A DNA stretch of 64,000 bases from the NCBI GenBank assembly GCA_036245805.1, contig BTRK01000001.1:15693087-15757086 (forward strand), read 5' to 3'. This document shows, piece by piece, positions 46,525 to 57,770 of the stretch; within the stretch, counting starts at the first letter, position 1; the number at the start of each line of letters is the position of its first letter. The translations under genes and the position numbers were made by a program. Source of the stretch: Pristionchus mayeri (lineage: Eukaryota > Nematoda > Chromadorea > Rhabditida > Neodiplogasteridae). The notes under the pieces are model-generated. The model searched no databases. It was not told where the DNA came from and saw nothing but the letters and a program-made list of their open reading frames with translations.

Positions 46525-49154
46525 ATGGGATCTGAAGCTCCCTCTACCCGGATTTTTTCAAGGATAAGAAGAATAAACTCAAGTGAGTTTGTTTAACAAC
46601 TAATTTATATATTTGAGGAATCAAAAATATTTATTGGAATAGTAGATGTCGCACCAAGTCTCCCTCAAAACCTTTTTTTGCAGAGGTCCATTTACTGAGC
46701 GTCAAGTACAAGAGTGGTACAGGAAGAAGTTATTCCAAAACTCATTCTTTTTTGTGTGAGTTTTACTTCTTTATATATATTGTTCGCCTAAAATAATTCT
46801 TATTTACAGTTCGTGGTAGATGGAAGGAAGCCTTGTGCCGGCTCCATTTTCACACACTTGGTGGGTATTTTTGTTAACCGAACGGAAATTTATGAACGGA
46901 AATTCGTTGTAAATGGGTATTAGCTGGTTTTTTAAAAATATAACTGTGTTTTTCATACGAACTGCGCACTCTCAATGGCGTCGGCTCTCTGTTCAGTCTC
47001 CCTTCCGACGTCGCTTCTCCACAGAAGATACGAGCTCAAGCAGAGCAGAGACTGCATTGCATCGAAGAGGTTTGCTCATATTTTTCTACCAGTGGTCGTT
47101 TTGCATACTCTCTTACTTCGTTTTGCATACTCTCTTACATGCTACAGAAAGAGATTCAGTACATTTCCCCATTTTTCCGAAGTTGTATGCCCATAGTGAA
47201 GTATAATATTCATCGATGTGCAGGAGATTCGTTCTCTCCGTGTGAAATGTGACGAGGTGCTGCGAGTGAGGGAACGAATCGAGAAGATGGAAGAGAAGAT
47301 CAAGGTAGCCTTTTTTCGAGACTCTTCCAGATGATCTCATACAAATATATAATAAAATATCACAATATGTTAGATAATGTACTCATTTGAAATAATTTGT
47401 CGTTGGTTTGTAAATTCTGAAATATTCAATTTAGGGTTTCTCGGTGAAGCATCCAATGACTAACAATGATGTAACTGCAGTGAAGGTACAGCAGCCTGAT
47501 GCAATTGAAGATTCTAGTGATTCGGTACATTTTGAAAAAATTTTAAAAAAATATTTCTGTTGTATTTAAGCGATCACAAGTTGGTTCTTTGTTCATTAAT
47601 TTGTTTTGTTTGCTATTCATTTATGAGATGTGCCAATAATGAAAATTGCATAACAACTAGTCTTCTAAGTAATTTATTTTCCAGTGGGCTAAGGAAGCTG
47701 GTGCTTTCTTCTTCGACGTGTTTGAGTGCTTCAGAGGGAATGCGGAATTAGATATCGATAAGGACAACCTCCAGTTGCTTGGTATATTTCTTTATGCAAC
47801 TCTTCATGATCTTTGATTATTAACGATTTCACCAAGAATTCATTACAATATTTTCAGAGTGCCGAGTGCATAAACTGAATGAGGATGGTGGTAATATTCT
47901 ATTTCAAGCATTGTTCAGAGGATTCAAGGAAGCAAAGGTTCAATTTTTCACTTTTTTTCATCAATTTTTCCATCTAGTCGGATTTCGTGTGTATGAACAT
48001 AATTTATCAATCATTAAGTTTCTTTTCTGCTCCTTCTGTGATCGATTCATGTTCACTTTTCGTCAGACATGCATTCACATCGGTAGTCCCGAGCACATCA
48101 GCTTTGACTTACATATTTTTAATTTTTTCTAGCTAGGTAAAATATTTTTTCAATCTCGCTTCTCTCGTTTCTCAAATACGTCATTTTCCATATTACATGT
48201 TTAAATACTATTTTTCATTGTCTCTTTTCCAGATTCCTTCGGACATTCAGAATGTCAACAGCATTCTTATCGAGATGATCACAATTGCGAAAGTTCGAAA
48301 GTTAGTATTCGTTATATTTGTTGATTTTGCGATCACAAAGCGCATTAAATGCAACTTTTTACTCTCATTTGTGGCTAGTTCTGTCCCACTTCATGTTTAG
48401 CTCGTAATCCTAATAATATTCCTTCCGTATTTCAACAAGTGATCGAATGAAAAAATCGCATTTGCAGAATGCAGGAAGAAGATACAGAAAAAGTGAGAGT
48501 CCATCGAAATAGGTTGGCTAACTACGTTTTCTTCTCCATTTTAACGTATTTTCCGAAACAATTAGAAGGATATTGGTTTATTATTTTTTTTAAATATCAG
48601 TAATGTTTAGATTCCCGTCGATGAGTCTGGATGACCCGGAACTGAGGCCCACTAGCGAATTCATCGAGACGCACAATCAGTTTTTCACCACTGCTACGAG
48701 CCAACTTCCCAGTGTTGGGGTTGAACTCGCAGCGACTGTTTTGCGAATTTACCACGAGCATCCGAATGTTGTGCAAGTTGAAGCAGAAGAGCTGTTGGAG
48801 CACATCGGCAATGCTAAGGCACTATCACTATTTTTTCTTCGGAAATGATAACTTCCCATCCTCTTAAAAACAAATAAATATCATATCTAATCTAATTGTA
48901 ATCATAACTGTATTGCAGACTCGTTGCTTTTCGTGCAAGCTCATCTTCGCCGATGTTTTCGAGTACTTCGGGCATCCCAGCACCTTCTTCCATATCCGTG
49001 AGGTATTATTTTTCAAATTGTACTATTATTTGTATGTTTAATAAAATTTGTATTTAAATTAATTTACTTATTGTAGTCGGGCCTCCACGACGCGGCGACC
49101 TTTATGTCAATTTCGCAGCTTTTAATATCGAAGAAATTGTTACCGTACCTTTAG
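46525..49154 (+). pseudogene. Array gene F: decaying GYF/C2H2 copy
   Basis: Exon remnants: 46525-46582, 46684-46755, 46810-46860, 46957-47069, 47224-47304, 47435-47524, 47685-47781, 47858-47937, 48019-48132, 48233-48300, 48468-48512, 48611-48818, 48919-49002, 49077-49154. Exons 1, 2 and 3 each lack one base against gene G; together they restore frame in exon 4 but scramble the GYF core. The exon 4 acceptor is TTTCAT where G has TTTAAG. Exon 9 (finger CSFCDRFMFT...H-x5-H) has no donor and runs to a stop at 48130-48132. Exon 12 ends in a GC donor. Finger 2 (CFSCKLIF...H-x5-H) is intact. Coding remnants are well kept, so decay is recent; assembly errors in T runs could explain part of it. Confidence 0.7.
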
Positions 49155-49575
49155 AAACTTTGAAGTAATCCATCAATATCTTCTTTGTATTTTTCGTTAA
49201 TGAGATGCCCCTTTCCGAATTACTCGAGCCTTTCTCTGCTCGTTTTTGGTGTTGTTTCTTCACGCTAACTCCTCTTTAATTCCACTTCGTTCAGTTTCAC
49301 ATCTTTCTTACTCCTCATTTTGTTCATGTCTCACCGTGGGAATTGTATGTAGCCCTATTTTCCTTTCCTGACAGAAGTTGTTCTCTCTACAATTTTCTAA
49401 TGTTAATACTAGCATTCAATTTACATTTATGTTACATCAGAAGTGTTGCAATCGCTATTGTTTGGTGTTGTATGAAGATTCTGGAAAAATAATTTACTGA
49501 ATTTATATGAAGCGTCTGAATCGCTTTTATATTTGAAATCAACTGCGTTTGTACTATTACCTTTCTTATGTTAGA
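49155..49575 (+). promoter_or_regulatory. F-G spacer with conserved hairpin at 49510-49526
   Basis: 421-bp gap. AAGCGTCTGAATCGCTT lies 49 nt before the ATG; GTTTGGTGTTGTATGAAGAT is the shared upstream block. Ends ATGTTAG|AATGGT. Confidence 0.6.
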
Positions 49576-52500
49576 ATGGTGTCCGAAGCCCCCTCGTATC
49601 TTCGCATCTTCTTTAAGGACAAGAAGAATGAACTCAAGTGTGTTTATTTATCTCTTAATTTATCAATATTTAAAAAGATCGAAGAATTCCGACGAGTGAG
49701 AATACCGAGTATATCATGAACTTCTTCAAAACCTGTTTTGCAGAGGCCCATTTACTGAGCGCCAAGTACAAGAGTGGTACCGGAAGAAGTTATTCGAGAA
49801 CTCTTTCTCTTTCTGTGTGAGTTTTACTTCATTTTATTTTTTTCACCTAAAAGAATTCTTATTTACAGTTCGTGGAAGAAGGAAGGAAGCCTTGTGCCGG
49901 CTCTCAATTTCACACACTTGGTGGGGATTTTTTTATCATAACTTGGCAGTAAATGGACATTTCCTGGTTTTAAATAATAAATGTTTTTAAGACGAACTGC
50001 GCACTCTCAATGGCGTCGGCTCTCCGTTCAGTCTCCCTTCCGACGTCAGTTCTCAACTGAAGGTTCAAACTCAGACAGAGATGAGACTGCACTCCATCGA
50101 AGAGGTTTGCCAATGGTTTTTCGAGTGACTTCGTTATTCACACTGTCTCATATGTTATATAAAGAGAGAGAATGCGATATTTTTGTATTGACGAGAAATA
50201 GTGGATCGTACGGAAATATGCGACGGTTTCCAGGAGATTCGTTCTCTCCGTGTGAAGTGTAATGATGTTCTGCGAGTGAAGGAACGAATCGAGAAGATGG
50301 AAGAGAAGATCAAGGTATCCTATATCGTTCACGTTGCTCAAAGTGAACGTCATCGATAAAAGTCTTGCAATTAAAATATGACGCGATGGAAAATGCCAAG
50401 TTGTCTAACTCTGCGCTCTCTTTTTCTCGCCCGACCCTGTAGTGTCCCGTGAGCAGTGTCTGTGTCAAAGTCATAAATATATTATACTGTTGTCTTCTTC
50501 TGGGGAAAATATTTTAAGGCTAAAAACGCTAGAATGTGTTTAGCTGCCCTTAGAAGTCAACAACAACTCGACGTGGTCGAGTGACAAGACTAGCGCAACA
50601 TCTGCTGAGGCCGCAGCACAATCGACCAGGGATAGGGAAGCTGCTGTAGTCAAGACCGCTGCAGTTGCTGCAGAGAAGGTACAGCCGCAAGTCGGAGCTG
50701 CAGAGAAGGATGAGGAGAGCATTGTTGATGTGACTACTTGGGTCTTGTTTACTTTTTTTTGTTTTTTATTGCTTTTGGACGCCTAAAAGACAAAATTTGC
50801 TGAAAATCAAGTATTATCGTTTCGTATTTTCAGCCCTTCATGCCGACCAAAGGCCTTCCAAAGGTCAATTCACTCATATTCATTTGTTTACTATATTGGT
50901 CAAATCGGTAATTGGTGAAAACGCACAAGTATTCTGTGCAGATCTGATCAATACGTTTCCACCTCCTAGCTGTATTTAGGCGGTTTGTCCAGAAATATGG
51001 GTATAAAATGAATAGTAGGGGAAAACGATGACATCAGTCCGCCTTTGATATTTCAAACGCCGAATGATGTCATCATAGTTATCATCCGACCTTTTCCCCA
51101 TAAAAAGTCTCCTTTTTGGCACTCCACATTATTCGCCCTTCAGGACGTCGTGACACTCATTCACTTCTACCTCCGCGTAACTACTCATTTCATGGAAGGA
51201 ACAGCCCCGAAAGAGGCGTACTCTGGAGAGTTCGACCAACTTGGTGAATCCTCTTTCTTTTGTATTATTTGATTTTTGCTTATAACAATTCGCTTAGTAT
51301 ATTATAAGAAACACGATGAAAATTGCGTAACGTGGCCATAGTAAATGTTGAAGTGCTGGTTCTAATCATTAGTGCGAACAATTTGACACACGTTTGGAGT
51401 TGATTTGTTTTATAAACTGAGAATTTTGACATTCGGACGGACGAAAGCTAAAATGCTATGACACAGTTGTGATGGAGCACTGTATGATTTATCTTCTATA
51501 TTTGGCTATTTGGATTACCTTAGCTTTTGTCTTCTCCCTGTCTAAGGACACTAGGTCGGATTATCACCGTTGAATGATAACCTTCCTGATGATAAAAAAT
51601 AATCATGAAGGTTATCATTCGAGGGTGATCATCTGACCTATACGTGGGCAGGGATTGCTGCTGGTTTTTAAAACCCGCAAGTGTTCCTACTAGTTCAGCG
51701 ACAAAACCGGCAGGGTTTACGGAAACTGGTCCTCTAAAACTGGCCGAAGTGTGATGGGTACTATACAAAACCGGGAGGGTTTTGCTGCTAGAAGCAATGG
51801 CGCACAAGCTTGATAGTGCCTTTCATAGACGTTCATGCGGTGAGAGATTGCGCGGAATTATGAGTCTTCCCAATTACGAACTCTTTTTTTTGCAGAGCAT
51901 GCCCTTCAGAATATGACGGGAGACTCTGAGCAAGCTCTATTCGGCGAATTGGTTCGCATACTCCAAGTACCGGATGTATGTTTCATTTATTTTATCTCTA
52001 AAATATGAATTGTAGTTTAGCACCTTAACAAATAGTAGTTTAGCGTGTTTTGCATAATGACTGTTCTGAGAAGCACTAATTAGAACTTGACCATAACCAA
52101 CGAACCTAAACATATATTTCTAATTACACATAAAAAAATTAAATTTTCATTTTTTTCATTAGATTTTTTATTACTTTTTTTAAAAATCACTACTACCGAG
52201 CGATCTTCAGAGTGATACCTTCGATTGCGCCCTCTGTAAACGTTGCTTCTTCACTCCCCGTCACGTGTTCATGCATGCATCTTGCGAGATACACAAGGCC
52301 AAAGTTCGTTATGTCTGTTTGTCTCGACAAGTCTCTTAGAGAATATACAATGTATTTACAAGCGAAATGTGCAGAGAGCGTTTCATAATAGTTACCTGCA
52401 TAATTTTGAAAATTCTGATCCAGTGCTTTAACTACCGAATCAAGAGCGGATCAAACCCAAGAATACTGATCACTTTTTTTGAGGTGGCCGAGCTTTCTCC

Positions 52501-54481
52501 GATTGTTGGATTGCGCGCAAACGGTATCATGGAGAAGATGGCTACCAAAGCACAGGTGGAGAAGTGAGTGATGCCAAAACATTAAACTAAGATGTTAGTA
52601 ATCGGTAGGCGAAAATAGATCATTGATATCCGACTTGCTGGAACGCTCTTTCTTTCCTATAACCCGCTGAGCTCAGCTCGTCGAATGTCGGGCTCTCCAA
52701 CTTAAAACGCTGGAGTTGTTTTGGAGCCTTTTTGACTCAAGAATTTGTAATATACCTTACTCGTCTCCGGGTGTATTTTGGAGCCATTCTAAAACGGATA
52801 AACCGCGGGAGAGCGTGACACGCGCCAATCGGTTGTGGCTACTCGTTCAACCTTGTTTGGAACCGTCGAACGACAGAAACGGTCGAACCGTTATGTTCTA
52901 TCAGCCGACCCTTGTTGGTGTTGTGTCTTGTACAACCGGGATCATTGCTAAATAATCATTTATTTACAAGTATTATTGACCATATTTGTAGGTTGTTCAA
53001 GCAAGAGAGGGATCGTGTGAAGCACCATCGGGCGAAGTTAGTTGTACTATTTATTTGTTTCTCAAAATAGATTTGTCTCTTTTGTGTTGGTATATTTAAT
53101 CTATCGTATAATTAAGTTGTGAATGGTATTTAAAGTTACCCAACATCCTTGAAAGTATTTTGAATTTGCGCGCGTCCCTGATCACTCCTGCTGCTCTCTT
53201 TTCCGCATACTCTCACTCATTTTGCCGCGATCAGGAACGCGGGGAAAAGCAAATAATTTCACGGGTGTAGAGTAACTTTAATGTTAGTATAAAAATCAGT
53301 AATCTCAGATGGTCATCGGAGAGTCTGGTGGATGCCAAACTGCGCCCTACGGTAGATTTCTTGCTGCACCTCTCGCTCACACACACCCAAGGAGATGGTG
53401 CTAAGATGGATATAATGAGAAATCAACTGAAGGAGCACATCGGAAAGCGCAAGGTTTGTGAGGCAAAAATAAAATGGGCAGCAATAGATAAACATAACCT
53501 TTTGTTCTGAATGAGGGATTATAAAATGCATCTTTGGATATTGACCTTTCTCTGAGGAAATATTTCGACATTTCTTCGATATTTGGTGGTATAGTGGTCT
53601 AAGGCGCTCTCCCATTCCACTTCACACGGGCGTGATTACCACCCGTGATTCCTCCACCACCAAGTCACCCAATGTGGACGGAAAATTGGTAGTCGTGACT
53701 AGATCTCGTATGTTAATAGGTTCGAAGAAGAGATTTGGCCCTCTAGAGTGACTAGAGTCTAGACTGAACCAGTGTATCGTACACACTGGCCTAGCTGTGT
53801 TCTCCCCGCAGTGCTTGCATGCCGTGATACAGAAATACTTGTACATTTGTATTGTGTAAAGGCCCTTGCCTTGTACCCCATAGCCAATTACCATACGTGT
53901 AGACTAGAATCCCTCATCGTCCCGAGTGCAGACTAGAGTCTCCCTTCCTCTCTCCTCTGTCCATTATCATGTCCCATTTACATGTGACCTCGTGCCTATT
54001 TAAGGATGAGTCCTCCCCATTCTATCGTCTCTGTGACTAGTGCAATGTGACCTCTTCTCTTGTTCCCCTTTCTGTAGATAAAGCCTATTCCCTCGTTGCT
54101 CTTGGAGTCTGGGACAGGCCAACTACACAATACCTTTTATCGTCTTTTGGTTACAGACTCGCTGTATCCAGTGCCAGCTCATCTTCGCCAATGCTGACGA
54201 GTACTACGAACACCTCTTCACCTACCTCCACATACGACAGGTGCCTTTCTTTTTTTGAAAATAGCATACCAAGCAATTGTTTATCACTCAAATTCTGGAA
54301 AATGAGGTACTATGAATGTGTATCAATCATGCGTTCATAAATATATTCTATTAATGCCCCTTTTGAGGATATTAGTTTTTTTAAACGTTTCCTACAGCAC
54401 CCCCTCGATGTTGTCACTCTACTGATCAATTCCGACCAGCAGATGAGAGATGCTGAGCGTCGCAAGCCTTGGCCTTCCTAA
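49576..54481 (+). CDS. Array gene G: GYF and two C2H2 fingers
   Basis: Fourteen exons: 49576-49637, 49744-49816, 49869-49920, 49992-50104, 50234-50314, 50544-50729, 51144-51243, 51896-51975, 52211-52303, 52484-52563, 52992-53036, 53309-53453, 54157-54240, 54398-54481; 425 aa, all in phase. GYF: IFFKDKKNELK, GPFTERQVQEWYRKKLFE, LNGVGSPF. Coiled coil: RVKERIEKMEEK. Exon 6 is long and Ala/Glu-rich (AAVVKTAAVAAEKVQPQ), a low-complexity linker. Finger 1: CALCKRCFFT...HASCEIH; finger 2: CIQCQLIFAN...HLFTYLH. WSSESLVDAK before finger 2 matches WSAMSIDEK in D. Ancestral arrangement appears intact. Intron 11 carries a TTAA MITE, intron 12 a tRNA-like relic and about 600 bp of unexplained sequence. Confidence 0.8.
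51026..51095. repeat. Short palindrome related to 14549-14639
   Basis: GATGACATCAGTCCGCCTTT / GAATGATGTCATC arms in intron 6 of gene G. The CCGCCTTTGAT core links it to the hairpin in gene A. Confidence 0.5.
51546..51640. mobile_element. Small palindromic MITE (ACTAGGTCGGAT type)
   Basis: Arms TAGGTCGGATTATCACC...GATAACCTTC and GAAGGTTATC...GGTGATCATCTGACCTA form an almost perfect hairpin in intron 7 of gene G. Outer arm shared with 29823-29955. Downstream sequence to about 51790 (TGGGCAGGGATTGCTGCTGG, AAACCGGCAGGGTTT) resembles 7800-7900. Confidence 0.55.
53134..53277. mobile_element. TTAA-flanked palindromic MITE, copy 2
   Basis: Starts AGTTACCCAACA, ends GTAGAGTAACT, TTAA at 53130-53133 and 53278-53281. 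Core CGCATACTCTCACTC resembles copy 1 at 3817-4034. In intron 11 of gene G. Confidence 0.6.
53585..53660 (+). repeat. tRNA-like relic
   Basis: TGGTGGTATAGTGGTCTAAG is a good A box; ACGGGCGTGATTACCACCCGT makes a T-arm-like stem but the TTCGA core is lost. A tRNA pseudogene or SINE head in intron 12 of gene G. Confidence 0.4.
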
Positions 54482-54923
54482 AGCGCTGATTGGACTTTGA
54501 GTCGTCATCAATTGTATAACGTATATTCTCAGTCTTTTATCGCTAGATCGCGAATTTTCTCTTATAAAATTGAAGATTGATTCAAAGTCTACTGCAAATC
54601 CCCAACGTTTATATCACTGTAACCTCTGTGTTTCTGAGTTCTTCTACCATAGTTGATTTATCGTGTTCGTTAGTCGATAATGCCTGTTTGATCCATCAAT
54701 TCTTGTTCTTGGTATTCTCTCTGGTTTCTAAAATCGAGTTTATCTCAAATGAGATTTACTATATGTTAAATCGTTGCAGTCGTTATTGTTGTCTAAGTTT
54801 GCATAAAGATATTCGTAGAATACTTATTCAAATTTGTTATCGTCAACGTTCTGAATCGCTCAGATATCATTATTCCTATTTATGTCATATAATTCATAAA
54901 ATTAAGAATAATCACATCACCAT
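54482..54923 (+). promoter_or_regulatory. Post-G spacer, hairpin-like motif at 54845-54860
   Basis: The spacer block (TGTCTAAGTTTGCATAAAGA) and a worn hairpin (AACGTTCTGAATCGCT) are both present in the usual order, as if another array gene once followed. About 60 nt later a large inverted-repeat element begins, and no exon 1 is found. Confidence 0.5.
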
Positions 54924-56147
54924 CACCACGAGGGTTCAGTTGGTGCACAAAAAGTCGGACCTAATTTTCCAAATGAAAAACTGGACACGGTAGGAGGCGG
55001 AATGCCGTAGTATATCGTCCATCGAGATCGCATGATCTCTCGTCGGTCAGAGAAAGTGAGAGAGTACGCGGTGCGCCTGCGCATCAAGGGAGAGTCACCG
55101 CGGGGTAGGGAAAGGGGGCAGAGGCGAGCGAGAAGGAAAGGGAGAGGCGCGAGAGAGCGAGGCCCGTCTCCTGTACACTTCTGTTGCACAGACGCAGCCC
55201 CTTTGAGCACTCGTGGCCATGGTGCATTACTTGGATGAGAGCCGCGCCCCATTCAACCGTATTTTATCGTCCCTCCCGTCCCGCTCACATTTTGCGAGAC
55301 GCGGCTCTACTTTTAGCGATGCTTTCTAGGCATGCTTTCGTTTTCTAACCTTTTTCAAAATATTAGAATTTTTTGTTTTTATTATCTTTTATTGACAATA
55401 CAAATAATGCAAAAAAAAATTCACTCTGAACCAGGACCAAAAATCTCAGTTTCGAAATATTTTGCGGTAAATGCGTGCTACGAGTGGCGCTGAATTTCTT
55501 CCGTTGATCAGCAAACGCCACGGGATTTTTTTGTATTCCTCGTTGTGCGTGCAAAGTGTTTATAATTCAATGATATTACATTCCCGTATAAGTAATATTT
55601 ATTGAGTATTCGTGTGCCAAATATTGCGCATTTAGTTAGGAATGGAATTGAGCGAAACTCTACGTGCCCACGAGGGATCACAGGCGCGGCTTCTGTGCAA
55701 CACAATTGTACTGTGAGAACAGAATTCGTAGTCCGTGGTGTGGTGTGCGAGTTATCACATTTCGTTGTATTACTCGCGGAACGCGGGAGAAAAAAAGTCC
55801 CGCGAGTAATACAACAAAATGTGATAGCTCTCGCCCACCACACCACGGACTACGCATTCTGTTCTCACAGTACATGGGACGGGCCACGCTCACTCGTGCC
55901 TCTCCCCTCTCCCTCTCGCCCCCCTTGCTCTACCCCGCGGTGATTTGAGCGCACCTCTTCCCTAGACACGCGCCTCTCTCCCTGGATGCGCAGGCACACC
56001 TTGTACTCTCCCACTTTCTCTGACCGACGAGAGATCATGCGGTTTAGAGAGACGATATACTGCGGTATCCCGCCTCCAACCATATCCCATTTTACTTTTG
56101 AAAAATGAGGTCCGACTTTGTGAACCACCTGAGACCTCGTGGTGGTG
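54924..56147. mobile_element. Long inverted-repeat element
   Basis: Ends CACCACGAGGGTTCAG and CTGAGACCTCGTGGTG continue inward through AAAGTCGGACCT, GGAGGCGG, and GAGAGATCATGC, with arms of roughly 250 bp and CG-rich strings (GGGAGAGGCGCGAGAG). No target duplication could be fixed. No transposase. A CTGTGAGAA MITE sits inside (55711-55870), and 55225-55600 repeats the region upstream of gene A. Confidence 0.6.
55711..55870. mobile_element. CTGTGAGAA-type MITE, copy 5
   Basis: Perfectly bordered: TA, CTGTGAGAACAGAATTCG ... GCATTCTGTTCTCACAG, TA. Arms include TAGTCCGTGGTGTGGTG. The 160 bp form one hairpin, the best-preserved copy of the family in the window. Confidence 0.85.
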
Positions 56148-56153
56148 TAGTAT

Positions 56154-56631
56154 CAAGCCTATATTATTATACACGCGTATGAGTGTCTTTTTAGCCGTGC
56201 TCTCCTTAGATATTGTTGTGTATTTCCGTGTCCTTGTTGTGCGTATGGACGTCGAGTGGTTGTAGTAGTTTATTACGAGAGAAATAAAGAAGAGAAACGT
56301 AGTTACTCGAAAGGGGGACAAGGGGAGAGCGAGAGCAACCCACACAATAGGATGGGAAGAAGGTAGAGGGAGAGAGGGGGCGGAGTCGAGTGCGCGCGCC
56401 TCTCGTAAACAGTAAACAACTTGTGATCAGACTAGAGAGAGATGGGAAGGGACTCTAGTCCGGGGGCGCATACGGCGTGTCACATTTGTTACTTATTTTA
56501 TTGACATTAATATACAACAGATATACATTTTATTAGTGAGGTCTGTTCTGTTCACCACTTGTTTGCGCGTACGGACTCCCCTTTCACAATGCCTCAGCAC
56601 CACATTATTGCCAATACTATTCATTATAATA
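56154..56631. other. Interval with no recognised feature
   Basis: AT-rich then purine-rich DNA (GGGAAGAAGGTAGAGGGAGA) between two inverted-repeat elements. No exon, RNA or clear repeat seen. Confidence 0.5.
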
Positions 56632-57770
56632 CACAGCGAATCGAGAGCGGACATGGGCGAGAGAAGACAGAGAAAGCGAGAGTCAGTGCAAAGTTAGAGT
56701 GGCAGAGAGCGGAGAGCGGCGCGGTCGCGTCGCGGCTGAGGCGGGAGAGAGTGTAGTGAGAGAGTGAGGAGGGCGCATACACGCAGAAGATCGATGCCTA
56801 CTGCAATCCTCCGTTTAAGAGTTCTTACAGGCAACTTTAGGCAAAATTCAAGGGAATGTGTATCATCGCTAACCATGATACGGAAACGCTGTGTAATAAT
56901 TGTTGATTACGATATAAATTAATAAAATATACAACGCTATTGTATTATCTATAATATCTGATTGCAAATACAACTCCTACACCATTTTTGGTGCGCTTGG
57001 CACGCGATGGGATAAATTTCCAATTGTGAAAATGGGGTCGAGCTCGGCGCACGCAAGGGTACACCACGAGTATAGACTGGCTCTACCCTTCTTGTAATTT
57101 GACGTTTTGCATTACTTTTTATCGTTATTTCAATGTTTTTTTAACGTGTAAACAGCGTGAATTGTGCGTGCGTCGTCTAATGCTGCCATGTTTTACTATT
57201 ATTGAGCAGCATAACTGCTAGTATTTCGATATTTTTGTGTAAAACAGGTGCGTGACATTCCGTGCAGATTATTCGTTGCGAATATTAGCACGAAGCAATA
57301 AAATAATACAGATTTTAAAAATTTTAGACTAGCAATGGAAAGAATGGCGAAATCAGTTACGAGCCCCCTCAATCGCATGACTCCGACTACATTTAAGCGC
57401 GTTTTGTGCGCGGAAGGAACGCCCATTTTGCTCCGTCGAGTTCTGCGCGTACAGTGACTCATTAGCCTCTTTAATACTTAAGGACCATTTTGAGAGTGCT
57501 ATAGCTCACAGCGTTTCAGTACAATGGGGAGAGATGATGCACATTTCCTGGAATTTTGCCTAAAGTTGCCTGTAGGAACTCTTAAACGGAAGATTGCGGT
57601 AGGCATCGGTCTTCTGCTTGTCTGCGCTCTCTTCTTTCTCTCTCTCCACACTCTCGCTCGCCTGAGCCGCGACGCGACCGCGACGCCTTTCTCTGCACTC
57701 TCTAACTTTGCACCGACTCTCGCTTTTCTCTGTCTTCTCTCGCTCCTGTCCGCTCTCGAATCGCTGTGTA
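56632..57770. mobile_element. Inverted repeat with 640-bp loop
   Basis: Arms 56632-56876 and 57524-57770 match in reverse (ACACAGCGAATCGAGAGC, TTTAAGAGTTCTTACAGGC, AATTTTGCCTAAAG). Both arms are rich in GAGAG and CG. The loop (56880-57520) is unrelated and codes for nothing recognisable. Probably a foldback element; its true ends were not located. Confidence 0.55.

Noticed and set aside
54923..55948. Arg/Ser-rich frames in the long inverted repeat
   Set aside because: Present in both arms in both directions, no start context or domain.
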